Under the pieces are notes generated by a model. It did not search any database. It worked only from the letters and a program-made list of their open reading frames with translations, and was not told the DNA's origin. A program made the position numbers and the translations under genes. Positions 46,047 through 56,982 of a stretch of 64,000 nt of DNA are shown here, in pieces. The stretch spans positions 1,426,001 through 1,490,000 of the forward strand of contig OZ218965.1 in assembly GCA_965112735.1 (NCBI GenBank), written 5' to 3'. The stretch's first letter is position 1. Each line of letters opens with the position of its first letter. The DNA is from Phaeosaccion multiseriatum. Its lineage: Eukaryota > Ochrophyta, other classes.

Positions 46047-46091
46047 ATGCTCTCGAAGCGGTGCCCTCCACGTGGATACCGTGACGAGTGA

Positions 46092-46818
46092 TCATCGCTT
46101 CATCATCCCTGCCCCTCCTTTTCCTCCCCTCTCCAGCTCTCGTATGACTCTGTCCACATGACCACGCTGACGCATGAGGGCATGGCCTGCGTTTCTGTTG
46201 AAGGCCTCTTGCTGTATCACCAACTGCTCCGCATCCCTCGCCTCCTCAACAACAGCAGGAGCAGCAGTTGGTGATACAACAGCAGGTGGCGGGACGGACG
46301 GAGGCACAGCAGCACCACAAGGAAGGGGCCCACTCGCTGCTCGACGATGCGACGACCCCGAGGGAAACGGCGACAGCCCTGGGGCAGAGACACGAGAAGC
46401 CGTAGCAGTTGGTGATACAGGCGTCCGGGCCTGCCGCGGACCAGCGAGGGTACACAAGAAGTTCTTCTGCGCCACAGTGAGATTCTTATTCTTGCGAGTC
46501 GAGGAATGCCTTCCTTGTACGTCTGCCGCGGAAGCCCTCTTTCTGTGGCTCCTGCTGCTGGGCTCCACCTCATCGCCCGCTGAAACTACCGCTACTTCTC
46601 CTCCTCCTCCTCCTCCTCCTCCTCTTCCTCTTCCTCCTGCTGCAGCAGCAGCAGCTCCGGTGGACTCCTCCTGTTTGTGGGCGCGGCTTGATCGTCCAGC
46701 CCCTCCTGGAGTGGTGGCCTTCCTTGCCTCATCATCCTCTCTGTCCCTGTCTCTGCTCCGCGTCTCCCTTGCCTCCTGCTCTTGCCGCTGCTGCCGCCGC
46801 CGGAGAGAAGGGTCGAGC

Positions 46819-46850
<32 letters not shown>

Positions 46851-46942
46851 ACTACCAGCGATCGGACCATCACCCAGACCACCACCTCCCCTCTCTCCAG
46901 GCCCTCCAGCTCCGTCCCCCCGTCCTTTCCCTGCAGCGGCAG

Positions 46943-46977
<35 letters not shown>

Positions 46978-49049
46978 GTGGTGGTGGTGGTGGAAGTGGT
47001 GCTGCTCCTCCTTCCCCCTTCATGTGGCACCGTCTGGGCGTGCTGCTGCTTCAGCGACTGGTGGGAAGGCGGGAAAGGCTCGGACGGCGGCGTGGGCTGA
47101 GCGCGGCTGCTCCATCTCCCGCCACTACCGTCTGCCGCTGCCCCTCGGCGTTTGGCCCTTGTGGCTACTACGGATGATGATACAGAGGCTGACAGAGGCG
47201 AGCCTGTATCACACACGAAGGGGTGTTGGAGAAGCTCCTTCGTCCCTCGCCCGCCCTGAGGAGGTGGAATTTTCAAGTTCATTTGTATAGCACAAGTTCA
47301 AGTTCGGAGTGGTCACGGGGAGTTGGTTCCCAGAGAGAACAAGGCCATGAATACCGCAGGGAAACAAGCACACGTCAAAGGAAAGACCAGCAGAAGCAGC
47401 AGAGAAGTAGTGGAGTAGTTGGTGATACAGCAGTAATCCTGTGAGGCAAGGCTGTACCACAGAGGGTTGGGGTCTGATTCCTCACCGTGAGACACGCTGA
47501 GACGAACTGCGCGGCGGAGGGCGGCAGGTCACGGGTGGAGAGGCTCTCCGCCAAGGCCGCCATTGCCTGTGGTGTGGGTACCCACTGACCACTGTCATTG
47601 TCGGGCGGCTCAGCACCTCCTCCTCCTCCTCCTCCTCCTCCTCCTCCTCCTCCTCCTCCTCCTCCTCCTCCTCCTCCTCTTGCACCTCCTCCTCCTCCTC
47701 CTCCTCTTGCACCTCCTCCTCCTCCTCCTCCTCCTCCTCCTCCTCCTCCTCCTCTTGCACCTCCTCCTCCTCCTCCTCCTCCTCCTCCTCCTCCTCGTCC
47801 TGCTCCTCCTATTACTGCTGCTGCTGCTGCTGCTGCTAGTCCTGGTGGCGAGGAGCTAGTCTCCTTCGGCGCCATCATGTACGCAGCAAGGTGCCCCAAA
47901 CAGCGCACATCCCATTGCTGAGCCTTGGCAAGGTCCACGGAGGATGGCCTGTGTGGCCCGCCCTTCCACCCCTGGAGCACGCCATCTGCGCCCCTGTGGA
48001 CCACCAACCCCTCCACCGAGGCCCAGTAGTTGGTGAGCTTCAGCACCCCCCTCCGCTTCACGTAAATCTAAGGCGCGAAAGCAGTGCGTGGAGCTTTCAT
48101 AAGTTTGTTTGATAGTTGCAAGCGAATTTCGGCACGATCGAAGGGAGGGGTCGGTGGGCGAGGTGGTGTGCGGTCTACTCCACAAGTGTCTGGCTGGGGC
48201 GGAGGTAGAGCAACATCATGAGTGGTGGATCTGGCTTGCAGACACCGCGCAAGTACTCACTCACGCACTCACTCACTGACGCTCTCACTTGCCCACTCAC
48301 TCACTCAACACACTCACATTGGCCGCTGAAACGGATCCGTGTGCGACGCCCCTGTTGTGTAAGTAGTGCAGACCTTCCAGCAGCTGCGGGTAAAGCAGGT
48401 GACAGGCCAGAGAGGGTCGTCAAGTGGAGTGAGCCAGACTAGAGGCAGCCCACAGCAGAGGAGGTAGGCAGCTTCCTTCTTCGGACAGACAGAGTGTCCT
48501 CCCCAGTTTCTCCGTACACTCCTGTTTCCACAGGAAGGAGAATGATGCTGCTCCCTGCTCCTCCTCTTGCTGCTGCCACTGCTGTTACGGACTCACCTGT
48601 CGTGTGAAGCGCTGCAAGAGGGCTTGAGGCAGCGCCCCCCCCCACTGGGCCAGCAAGTCCCTCAGCGGCTCTCCCTGCAACATCTCTCCAAAGAGGTAGC
48701 CCAACGGCTTGCCCTTGGTCTCGTCGGCGCCGGCACCATCAGCAGCAGATCCAGGCCCTAATGATCCTGTGTGTGCCCTGCTGCTCAGCTTTCCCGTGCA
48801 GTCCCGCCCGCTCCTCGCAGCAGGCTCGTAGCCAAGGTACTGATGCAAGTGCGCGTGGCTCAAACTCGAGAGCTTGCTGGCGTTGCTGTGTTCCAGGCAG
48901 TGGCTAATTCCTGGCTGGTGTACCTCATTCACCGACCACATCGCCCCCGTTACCATGTCCATCGCTCTGTAGGTGGCATCCTGTCCTTCAACGTCAAGGG
49001 GCGTCTCTCCTCTCCTCCACTGTCCAGGAATGGCCAATGTGCTCGCCAT
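46092..49049 (-). CDS. Pseudokinase of MAP3K/STE type (4 exons)
   Basis: Exons 49049-48597, 48383-48318, 48067-47486 and 47255-46092 join in phase to 754 residues. The kinase fold is traceable: WRRGETPLDVEGQDATYRAMDMVTG (glycine loop lost), SVNEV where AVKEV is expected (VAIK lysine replaced by Asn), LHQYLGYE, LLEGLHYLHNRGVAHGSVSAAN (HRD replaced by HGS), GVLKLTNYWAS (DFG replaced by NYW), and KELLQHPFV at the end of the domain. Poly-Gly, poly-Ala and poly-Ser insertions lie in the C-lobe and tail. With all catalytic positions changed but the frame and splice phases intact, an expressed scaffold pseudokinase fits better than a decayed pseudogene. Its N-terminus could extend upstream. Confidence 0.75.
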
Positions 49050-49455
49050 TGGCCACTACTTACACCCCTTCTCCCTCTCTGCTCCTGCATTCTTCGATCC
49101 TCTCTTCTCGGTTGTTTGCATGTTTGTTTTGTTTTGAGTCAACCGCTCGAAAAAAAGTTTGGCCTTGCGCGGCCTAGCGAGCGCTTTTTTTTCTTTTCCG
49201 GCTGGCCTGGGGGGAACGTACACATCCAAAGGAGGGAAGGAGAGATTTTATTTAATTAATAAGGAAGGGGGGGGGGGGAGGGTTATTGTGCTCAATGTGA
49301 AGCATTTATTTGACGAAAGACAGAAAGGAAGGCTGGAAAGACAGGCAGACTTTGCTCCGTTGTGGGGACGAGAGAGGGGGTAGAACAACGCAGGAGCACG
49401 ACCTAGACGCAAGAAGCGGCAGCAGCAGCACAGCAGCAGCCGCCGCGGCAAGAAT
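49050..49455. other. Divergent intergenic region
   Basis: About 400 bases between the divergent starts of the pseudokinase and the DysF/PH gene. It contains an AT-rich patch with a TTTAATTAATAA string near 49250 and a G run at 49266-49277. It presumably holds both promoters. Confidence 0.4.
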
Positions 49456-51836
49456 ATGGCAACGGGCCACCATCGCCGAGGTAGCGCGAACTTCGAGATG
49501 GTGGTCGAGGAGGTGTGGGAGCTGCAGCAGTGGCTCCCGTTCAAAGGGTGGAGCGCTCCCCTCCAGAACCCTCGCTTTGTCGACAGCCACGAGAGGAAGC
49601 TGGAGCATCATTCGAGGTGAGAATAATTGAGTGAGTGCGGGAGCGATAATGTCGTCTTCACCGCCTCTCGGAGAGAGCTTTGACTTTAGTCCGCACGCAA
49701 GGATTTTCCACAGCACGTCCACACCACAAGGCATCCCCCCACCTTCTGGTCTCAGTAAGCCCATGTCTGCACTCTATACAACCTACAACAACCCCACCTT
49801 GTACGAAACTAATCTCTGTCGACTCTACTGCTGCGCCTTCATGCCTCATCTTCGCAGGGGGGGCTCCTCCGGTGTTGGGTTTGACGACCCTCCTCTGCCC
49901 CCAGGTTGGAAGTGGGCGCCAGAGAGCAAGTGGGCATGGGACACCAGCTGGGGCCCTGTCGACCCCGATGGTGGTTGGACGTACGGCACACACATGCAGC
50001 AGCTCAGGGACCAAGCCCTTGCCGGTGCGTATTGGGTGATGTATCTTTGCTATTGCCTCATCGGGCAGGCCCTTCCCCATACGTTTCTTTGTCTCACCAC
50101 TCTCTCTGTGTGTGTGCCTATCTGTCTCGTCCTCTCTTCTCCTCTCAGGCAATGCACAGGGCGTGAAGGCAACCACCCACTTCTTGAGGCGACGAAGATG
50201 GACGAGGTAGGTAGAGGAGCAAGAGGGGGAGGAGGGGCATTCAAGTGCCCTTCAGCAACTGGACAACACAGCGCGAACGGAGCGAAAATGTCCGATTGTG
50301 AATCACCAATCCTTTGAAGTGTTCGGGGACACAGACTCTCTTCTTATCCCTCTCTTCCCACTCTCCCTCTCTCTTCATTCCCGTCTCTTCCCTCTCTCTC
50401 TCTCTCTCTCCCCTTCTCCCGGACTCCCTCGCCCGTGTCTCCGACCCCTACCCCCCTTTCGTGCTTGTCCTCAGAGTGCGCGTGTGTGCAAGTGCTCGCA
50501 CGAGGGGCAAGGCCAAGCGGCACCTCTCTCGCATCGCCCACGTCAAGCACAGCCATGAGGAGCACATCAGGAAGAAGCAGGTGAGCACAGCAGAAGTCCC
50601 TCCCTCTGTCTCACTTCCCTCTTTCTCTATCCCTCTCCTCCCCTCTCTCTGTGTGTATGTGGAGGTGGAGGTGGGTCGCCACAGTAGCTTTCCGGGAGAG
50701 AAACAAAACATGGCAAGGGACCAACCACTGCCGATGTGTATTTTCTCTCTTCATGGCATTGCCCTTACCTCGTATCCCCCCACCCACCCACCTACCTACC
50801 CCACCCACCTACCCCACCCACCTCATTCCACACGCACCCCACCGCACTCCAGGCGTGGTATCAAGTCATGCACGCCTTTGAAGAGGAGAGGGCCATGGTC
50901 TCACGGGAGAGCAGACAAAGCATCCGCAAGGAGGTGCTTGCCACTGTCGAGGACATGGCAGTCCTGGCCGAAGACCTTCAGCACATGGGGGCCTTCTTGA
51001 GAGAGCAGGGGCAGCTGGACCTCGACTTCTCCGCCGGGATGCATCGCTTTGTAGAGCGGCAACGAGCAGCGGCCTGGGCAGCCAAGGAGAGGGCAGCGCA
51101 GGCGGAGGAACGGCGGCAGTCGGGAGAGATTTCACTTCCGGGAGTGGGAGCGGGCGGCGGTGCCTGGACTGGTGGGAGTGGTGGAGGAGGAGGAGGAGGA
51201 GGAGGAGGAGGAGGTGGTGGAGTGATGCTTTTATCTCCCAGGTCGCCTTCCACCCTGCCTCCGGCTTTGCCAGCTCCCACAGATGGAAGTACAACAGGCT
51301 TGATGAGCCCCGAGTCCATGGGAGACAGCCCACCCATGGGGTCGGGTGGGGGAGGAGTAGGAGGAAGAGGAGGAGGGGGAGGAGGAAGAGGAGGAGGAGG
51401 AGGAGGAGGAGGAGGAGGAGGAGGAGGAAGGGGATATCGAGGCAATGTGTCCGTGACGCCGATGGGGAATGGAAAGAAGGTGTGCTTTTCTCCCTCGACG
51501 ACACCGCCAGCCCAACCCCAGGACTTGAACTCCGGGATGGGTGGTGACGACGGGGCAGCAGTTGGTCATAACGTAGCAACAGGAGCAGGGGTGAGCCCTC
51601 CGGGACGGCAGAATTCGCCTCCAATTCCAACGGAGACGACACTGCAGCAACAAGAGGCAGAGTCGGACGCTAAGGGGGGGGGAGGAGAGGCAGCTGTGCA
51701 GCAGGCGGTTCGACCAGCGAGCCCCTTCTATGGGCGCTGGATTGAGACCATGCTCTCTGCGTACGATAGCGCCGCTACGGTCATGGGATCCTTCGGCAAG
51801 ATGGTACGGGTGTCCTGCACCACAGATTGCGTACTT

Positions 51837-51867
<31 letters not shown>

Positions 51868-52822
51868 AGAGTTTCACCCACTTTTTTTTTTCTTCTGTAC
51901 GAGTAGTAGTGCTTATTTGCGAAACTTCCTTCCCTCCCCGTGTGCATACGCGTGTTTTGCGTGTGCGCGTGTGTGTGCGTGCGTGTGTGTGCGTGTGTGC
52001 GTGCGTGTGTGCCTCTCAAACAGGTGGGGGTGGATATGGTACATGACGTTGCGCTGCTCCATCAGGACGCGCAGGCACTGCGGCAGGTGAGAGAAGCATC
52101 AGAGCAGCCAGACAGAGAGAGAGAGAGAGGGATACGGAGACAGAGAGAGGGAGACAGAAAGAGATGTAGGTAACAGACAGGGAGACAGACGGGGAGACAG
52201 ACGGACTGACTGACTGACTGACTGACTGACTGACTGACTGACAGAGTGCACTTTCTCAGTCCGTCATTCAAGGCTCAACACGCCCTCCCCATGCCCCTGT
52301 CTCTCTCCTCCTCCTCCTCCTCCTCCTCCTCCTCCTCCTCGTCCTCCTCCTCTTCTTCTTTTTCTTCTTCTTCTTCTTCTTCTTCTTCTTCTTCTTCTTC
52401 TTCTTCTTCTTCTTCTTCTTCTTCTTCTTCTTCTTCCTCTTCCTCTTCCTCTTCCTCCTCCTCCTCGTCCTCCTTCTCCTCCTCCTCCTCCCCCCTCTCT
52501 GCTCCTTCTTCCTCTTACTCCTCCTCCTCCTCCTCCTCCTCCTTTCTCCTCTTCCCACCTCGGCACCGCAGGCACTCGAGATCGAAGTTTCCGCCCTATG
52601 GAGAAAGGTTCGACAGAGCGAAGAGAGCACTCGCCTCTCCTTCGCCTCTCTGTCCACCTCTTACGAGGACTCCTGCCTGGCGGGGGCGCGGGAGATTCAG
52701 CATCTGACGAATCAGCTCGCGGATCAGGTCGAGTTCGGAGTCGTGGACAAGGCCTCCTCCAGCGGGTGAGAGATCGCAGAGACAAGAACGGGAGGGAGGG
52801 AGGAGTCAAAGTAGTAGTAGTG

Positions 52823-52856
<34 letters not shown>

Positions 52857-54596
52857 CAGCAGCAGCAGTAGGTGTTTGCAAGTTTGCACCCGCGTTGGCG
52901 ACTCCTGAACACCACCTCTCCTCCTACCTTGCTCCCTCTCTCTCTCTCGCCTTCCTCTCTCCCTCTCCCTCTGCCTCTCCCTCCCCCCCCCCCCCCCCAC
53001 ACACACACACGCGCGCGCGCGCAACGCAGTGGGGCGAAGTTTCACTCCGATGTGTGGGTCGAGGAGCAGCGGTATCGCTCTCTGGTGGGCTCGACATACA
53101 AGCACACCAATCGATTGGCGTGGAAAGTGGCGGAGCTTGTGAACGGCGCCAATGAGCTGCAAGGGAGGATGGAACGCTGTAAGGATGCCATGCAGGCGAG
53201 GCTGGGACAGGACCAGACGCAGGTGTGGAGGGATCTTTTCAGCATCATGTCAAACGCTGGCGCCCACTCTCCCATCCGGGCTACTTCTGACAGCGTTGGA
53301 GAAGGAGAAGGAGGGGGAGGAGGTGTGGCTGGTGGAGGGGGAGGTGCCGAGGAGAGGGCGAGCCAGCAAGCGCAAATTGCCGCAGCCTTTGCAGCGCGCT
53401 TGGCCCCGCCTGTGCTGCCCCCCCCCCCATCGGCGTTGGAGGTGATGGAAGGGGAGCTTCTGAAACTGTCAAGCAAGACGCAGGTCAGAGAGGGGCGAGG
53501 GAGGAGGGGAGGAAGGAAGGGAGGGAGAGAGGGAGGGAGGGAGGGAGGGAGGGACGGAGAGAGACGGAGGGAGGGTGGAGGGAGGGAGAGGTAAGGAGAG
53601 AGAGGGGGGTGGGGGAAAGGGAAAGAGAGAGAGAAAGAGAGAGGAGAGAGGGCCGACAGCGACAAACCGACACGGTATCGCATTTCCTTTCCTACACAGT
53701 CACGAGCGACGATCTCTCACCCCCGCTCTACCCCCCCCCCCCCCGTCCCTCTTTCTTGTCTTTGCCCCCTTCCTCTCTCCCTCTTTTCTCCCTTCGTGTT
53801 GCATTCGTGCGTGCGTGCGCAGGAGTGGGAGAAAGTGTTCGCCTTGGTGACGAGAGATCGCTTCCTGCACATTCTGGGAGAGAACAAGCGACGGTCACCG
53901 ACTCTTTCCTTGGACATTTCACGGACGGAAATTTCCGTAGATCGCGATGCCGGTGTGTTTGAGCTCACGGCAACCGCGTGGAAGCAACTAGCAGGGTCGG
54001 GGGGGGGTGCAGCAGGAGGGGCGGCAGCGACGTTGTTCGGGATACGACCTGTGCTTTCGAGTCGGACTGTGAGGGTTCGCTTGAAGGTGCCTTTGAACGA
54101 GGAGGAGGGGGTGGGGGGGGAGGAGGCGAAGGCGCTGATGGAGAAGTGGATGGCCTGTTTGCAGTACCCTGTCACGGCTGGCGACGATGGCCGGATGGCG
54201 GGGGAGGAGGAGGAGGAGGAGGAGGAGGAGGAGGAGGAGGAGGAGGTGGAGGAGGAGGGGTGGGTGAGGTCGGGAGTTGTGGAGGAGAAGGGGAGGGGAG
54301 GGGAGGGAAAGAAGGTATGGGGGGCAGAGGAGGAGGAGGAGGAGGAGGAGGAGGATGTAGACTTAGACTTTCAGGGAAGGGCAGTCGAGAGGATGTCCAT
54401 CATCACGGAAGCGAGCGTAGAGAGCGTAGAGGAAACCTCGGTGGAACCGATTTTAGAGGAAAAGGAGGGTAAAACTTCCGCTGACAAGGAGGAGGGAGGG
54501 GGGGGGGATACACCTTCCGGTGAGGACAAGGACAAGGAAGGGGGAGAAGCAGACGAGGAGGAAGATGAGGAGCAGGAGATCTCCTTCTCCCTGTAG
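49456..54596 (+). CDS. DysF (peroxin/ferlin) - helical - PH domain protein (9 exons)
   Basis: Exons 49456-49616, 49858-50024, 50149-50206, 50475-50580, 50853-51803, 52024-52086, 52572-52765, 53030-53483 and 53823-54596 join in phase to 975 residues. Residues ~15-50 (EEVWELQQWLPFKGWSAPLQNPRFVD) resemble DysFN. Residues ~65-130 (PGWKWAPESKWAWDTSWGPVDPDGGWTYG, later LRRRRWTR) resemble DysFC, as in Pex30-type peroxins, TECPR1 and dysferlin. Long charged helices follow (~165-270 and 480-640, split by a Gly-rich linker), possibly BAR-like. Residues ~703-832 (VMEGELLKLSSKTQEWEKVFALVTRDRFLHIL ... EKWMACLQ) look like a PH domain. An acidic tail ends the protein. Role: probably binding and shaping phosphoinositide membranes (inference). 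The ATG at 49456 precedes the DysF fold directly. Confidence 0.78.
52316..52560 (+). repeat. (TCC)n / (TTC)n tract, intronic
   Basis: Polypyrimidine triplets upstream of the acceptor at 52570-52571 in the DysF/PH gene. A (GACT)n run at about 52203-52242 lies in the same intron. Confidence 0.93.
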
Positions 54597-54789
54597 GTAC
54601 GAAGTATCATTTAATTTATCACTTGTCGTTTTCGTGCGGTCTTGGCATAAGGATTCCAGGAGCGCCGTACTCGCCTCTCTTCCCGGGGGAGTCACACACG
54701 CACACACACGCACGCACGCACACACACACACACACATAGCCAGGCCGCTTTGTAAGTCAATAAGTAATTCCCCCGGGGAGTCTGCCCAT
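54597..54789. other. Short spacer between tandem genes
   Basis: TACGAAGTATC at 54600-54610 lies right after the stop of the DysF/PH gene, and a (CA)n run lies at about 54695-54735. The compact spacing means this region must hold both a 3' end and a promoter. Confidence 0.4.
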
Positions 54790-55274
54790 ATGCCTGGAAA
54801 TTACCCCCTCCTCCCTGCGCTGCTTTACAACGCAACGCACCACGAGGCGGCGGCGGCGGCGGCGGCTCTTCTGTCCAACTCTCTCCCATCTCATCTCCTC
54901 ATCCTCCTGCTCCTACTTTTCCTACCACTGGTGGTGGTGTGGCGGTATTGGTGGTGGAGGCGGCAGCGGGCCCAACGGGAAAGAGCCCCCCCCCCGTTTT
55001 TACCTCAGAGGAACATGCCCCCTGCAGTCGCCGCACAGGCTGCAACCCCCTTGATCGTGTCTCTGCCCGCTGAGCTTCTCACCAACATCGCGGCGAGGAA
55101 CGAGCATAGGAAAGGAGGAGGAGGGCCAGGCGGAGGAACGAGGAAGAGAGGGCGGAGAAGGGCGAGGCAGCAGGAGCAGCACCAACAGAGCGGGAATCGG
55201 CAACGCTCGCCACTTGGGGCATTATCGACCCCTCCTCCTGTGATAGACTTGACTGGAGGTGGAGAGCAGCAAGA

Positions 55275-55317
<43 letters not shown>

Positions 55318-55859
55318 CAACAACAGCAACAGGGAGAGGAGGCACGAGCAGCAGGCAAAGAGAGCAAGGGCAAGACCAAGGGAATGTACAGCCACATTAC
55401 GCCTCACGCCAAGAAGAAGCGGAAAGCTCAGCGGAGGACAGCACCGGATCAGCAGCAGCAGCAGCAGCGGGAACAGCCCCACAGTCTCAGCCAGGAAGGG
55501 TCGGCCCGGCAACAACACGCCCCGCAAGAGGCCATGCTAGGGCATCAGCTGCATGCTAATCAGCAGCGAGATCAGATTCATAGGCAGCAGCAGCAGCATC
55601 AGCGGCAGGCCCTCTACACACCACCACCACCTCCACTAGTACACCAGCAGCCGCCACAGCAAATACAGCAGTGGCAGCAACAGCCGCAGCAGTACCAGCA
55701 ACAGCCATGGCCGCTGCAGCAGCACGGGCAGCCGCAATACCAGCAAGGGCAGCATGCAGCCCCACAACCTCAACAGCAACAGCAGCAGCAACCGCAGCAG
55801 CAACAGCAACAGCAGCCGCAACAGTATGATCATCACCCACCACTAGCGCCATCACAACT

Positions 55860-55901
<42 letters not shown>

Positions 55902-56186
55902 TTCGTCGTCGTCTCCTCCTGTCTCACCACCACACTCAGCCTTGATGACGCCCGAGCAGCGCACGCACCCACACCCATCAGTTGCGAGAGCAGCAGCAGC
56001 ACTGAACCCTCCAGCTTGCTTCAGCCCGATTGAAGACGAAGACTCAGAGGCCCAGGTCAGCGCCGGGCAGTGGGGCGTGGCTGGGGCTGATGGTGATAAG
56101 GTAGCGGTAGTAGACCCCAGAGCAGAGAGGATACGACTGAAAGGCGAGGGCAAGACACTGAGAGTGGCCTTCGCCGCCTCGGATGT

Positions 56187-56224
<38 letters not shown>

Positions 56225-56982
56225 GCGGCGCTAGCGGTAGTATGGGGGGGGGGCAGGGGGGGGCGCCATCCAGAAAGAGGGCGCTGGGGGGTGAGTGGCC
56301 GCACTCCTTCAAGTACAAAGACGACCTTACCGTGCCATGTCAGGCCTGCCAGCGCAAGTTTGTGCGAGCGTGCACCACGTGCAAAAAGTGCAAGGAATGT
56401 GCGGATGAGAAGGAGTGTGTGGAGGTGACGGAGTCATCTCAGCAGCGAAAGTCTACTCCCGTGGGTCAGGTGTTGGGGGCGAGGATGGACCGGGCCATCT
56501 TCAATGCCTTTCAGGGGGGGGGTAAGGGTGTGGTGGTGGCCCCTCCTGTACCTCCTACTCATGTTGTGCCACCTCCGTCATCTTCGTCGCCAAGTGTTGG
56601 TAGTGGTAGTGGTAGCGGTGGTGGTGCGACAGTCGGTGATACAGAGGGAGGAGTGGTAGCAGGGGAAGTAGGCAGCAGCAGTCAAGACCTCGGCGTGATT
56701 ATGCGCCGCACAGACAGACCCGACGAGTTTGACCCCATCTTGGGCCTCTTGGCCCAAGGAGTGGATCCTGACTTCCGGAGAAAGGCCCTGGGGGAATCGG
56801 CCATGCATGCGGCAGCCTATACGGGGAGGGTGGATGTACTTGACGCCTTGGTAAGGGCAGGGGCAGATCCGGGCATTCGTGACAAGCAGGGTAACACCCC
56901 GTTTGCTCTGGCCAGGATGAGGAATCAGCCGAGTACCATGGCCTATCTGCAGGAGAGGGGCCACGGGACCGTCTCACTCTGA
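54790..56982 (+). CDS. Gln-rich protein with membrane segment, Cys-rich motif and ankyrin repeats
   Basis: One exon of 730 residues from the ATG at 54790. Residues ~28-55 (SHLLILLLLLFLPLVVVW) form a probable transmembrane helix followed by a basic RRQR stop-transfer. The next ~400 residues are dominated by Gln, with His and Pro. A cysteine cluster (CQACQRKFVRACTTCKKCKEC..EC, ~515-545) looks like a metal-binding knot but I cannot assign it to a family. The C-terminus carries about two ankyrin repeats (ESAMHAAAYTGRVDVLDALVRAGADPGIRDKQGNTPFALA). An alternative ATG at 55015 would drop the membrane helix. The function is unknown; the modules suggest a scaffold. Confidence 0.72.

Larger units (their letters stand above)
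44996..46091. other. Spacer with repeats between two convergent genes
   Basis: Holds a (GTGA)n run at about 45152-45326; a tandem duplication of a ~58-base block at about 45358-45478; a TACTACGAAGTA string at about 45583; and the small element at 45847-46046. No gene supported. Confidence 0.6.

Noticed and set aside
48318-48383. Suspected frameshift at the catalytic loop of the minus-strand kinase
   Set aside because: On recounting, the exon is exactly 66 bases and stays in phase; the motif is a true HGS substitution.
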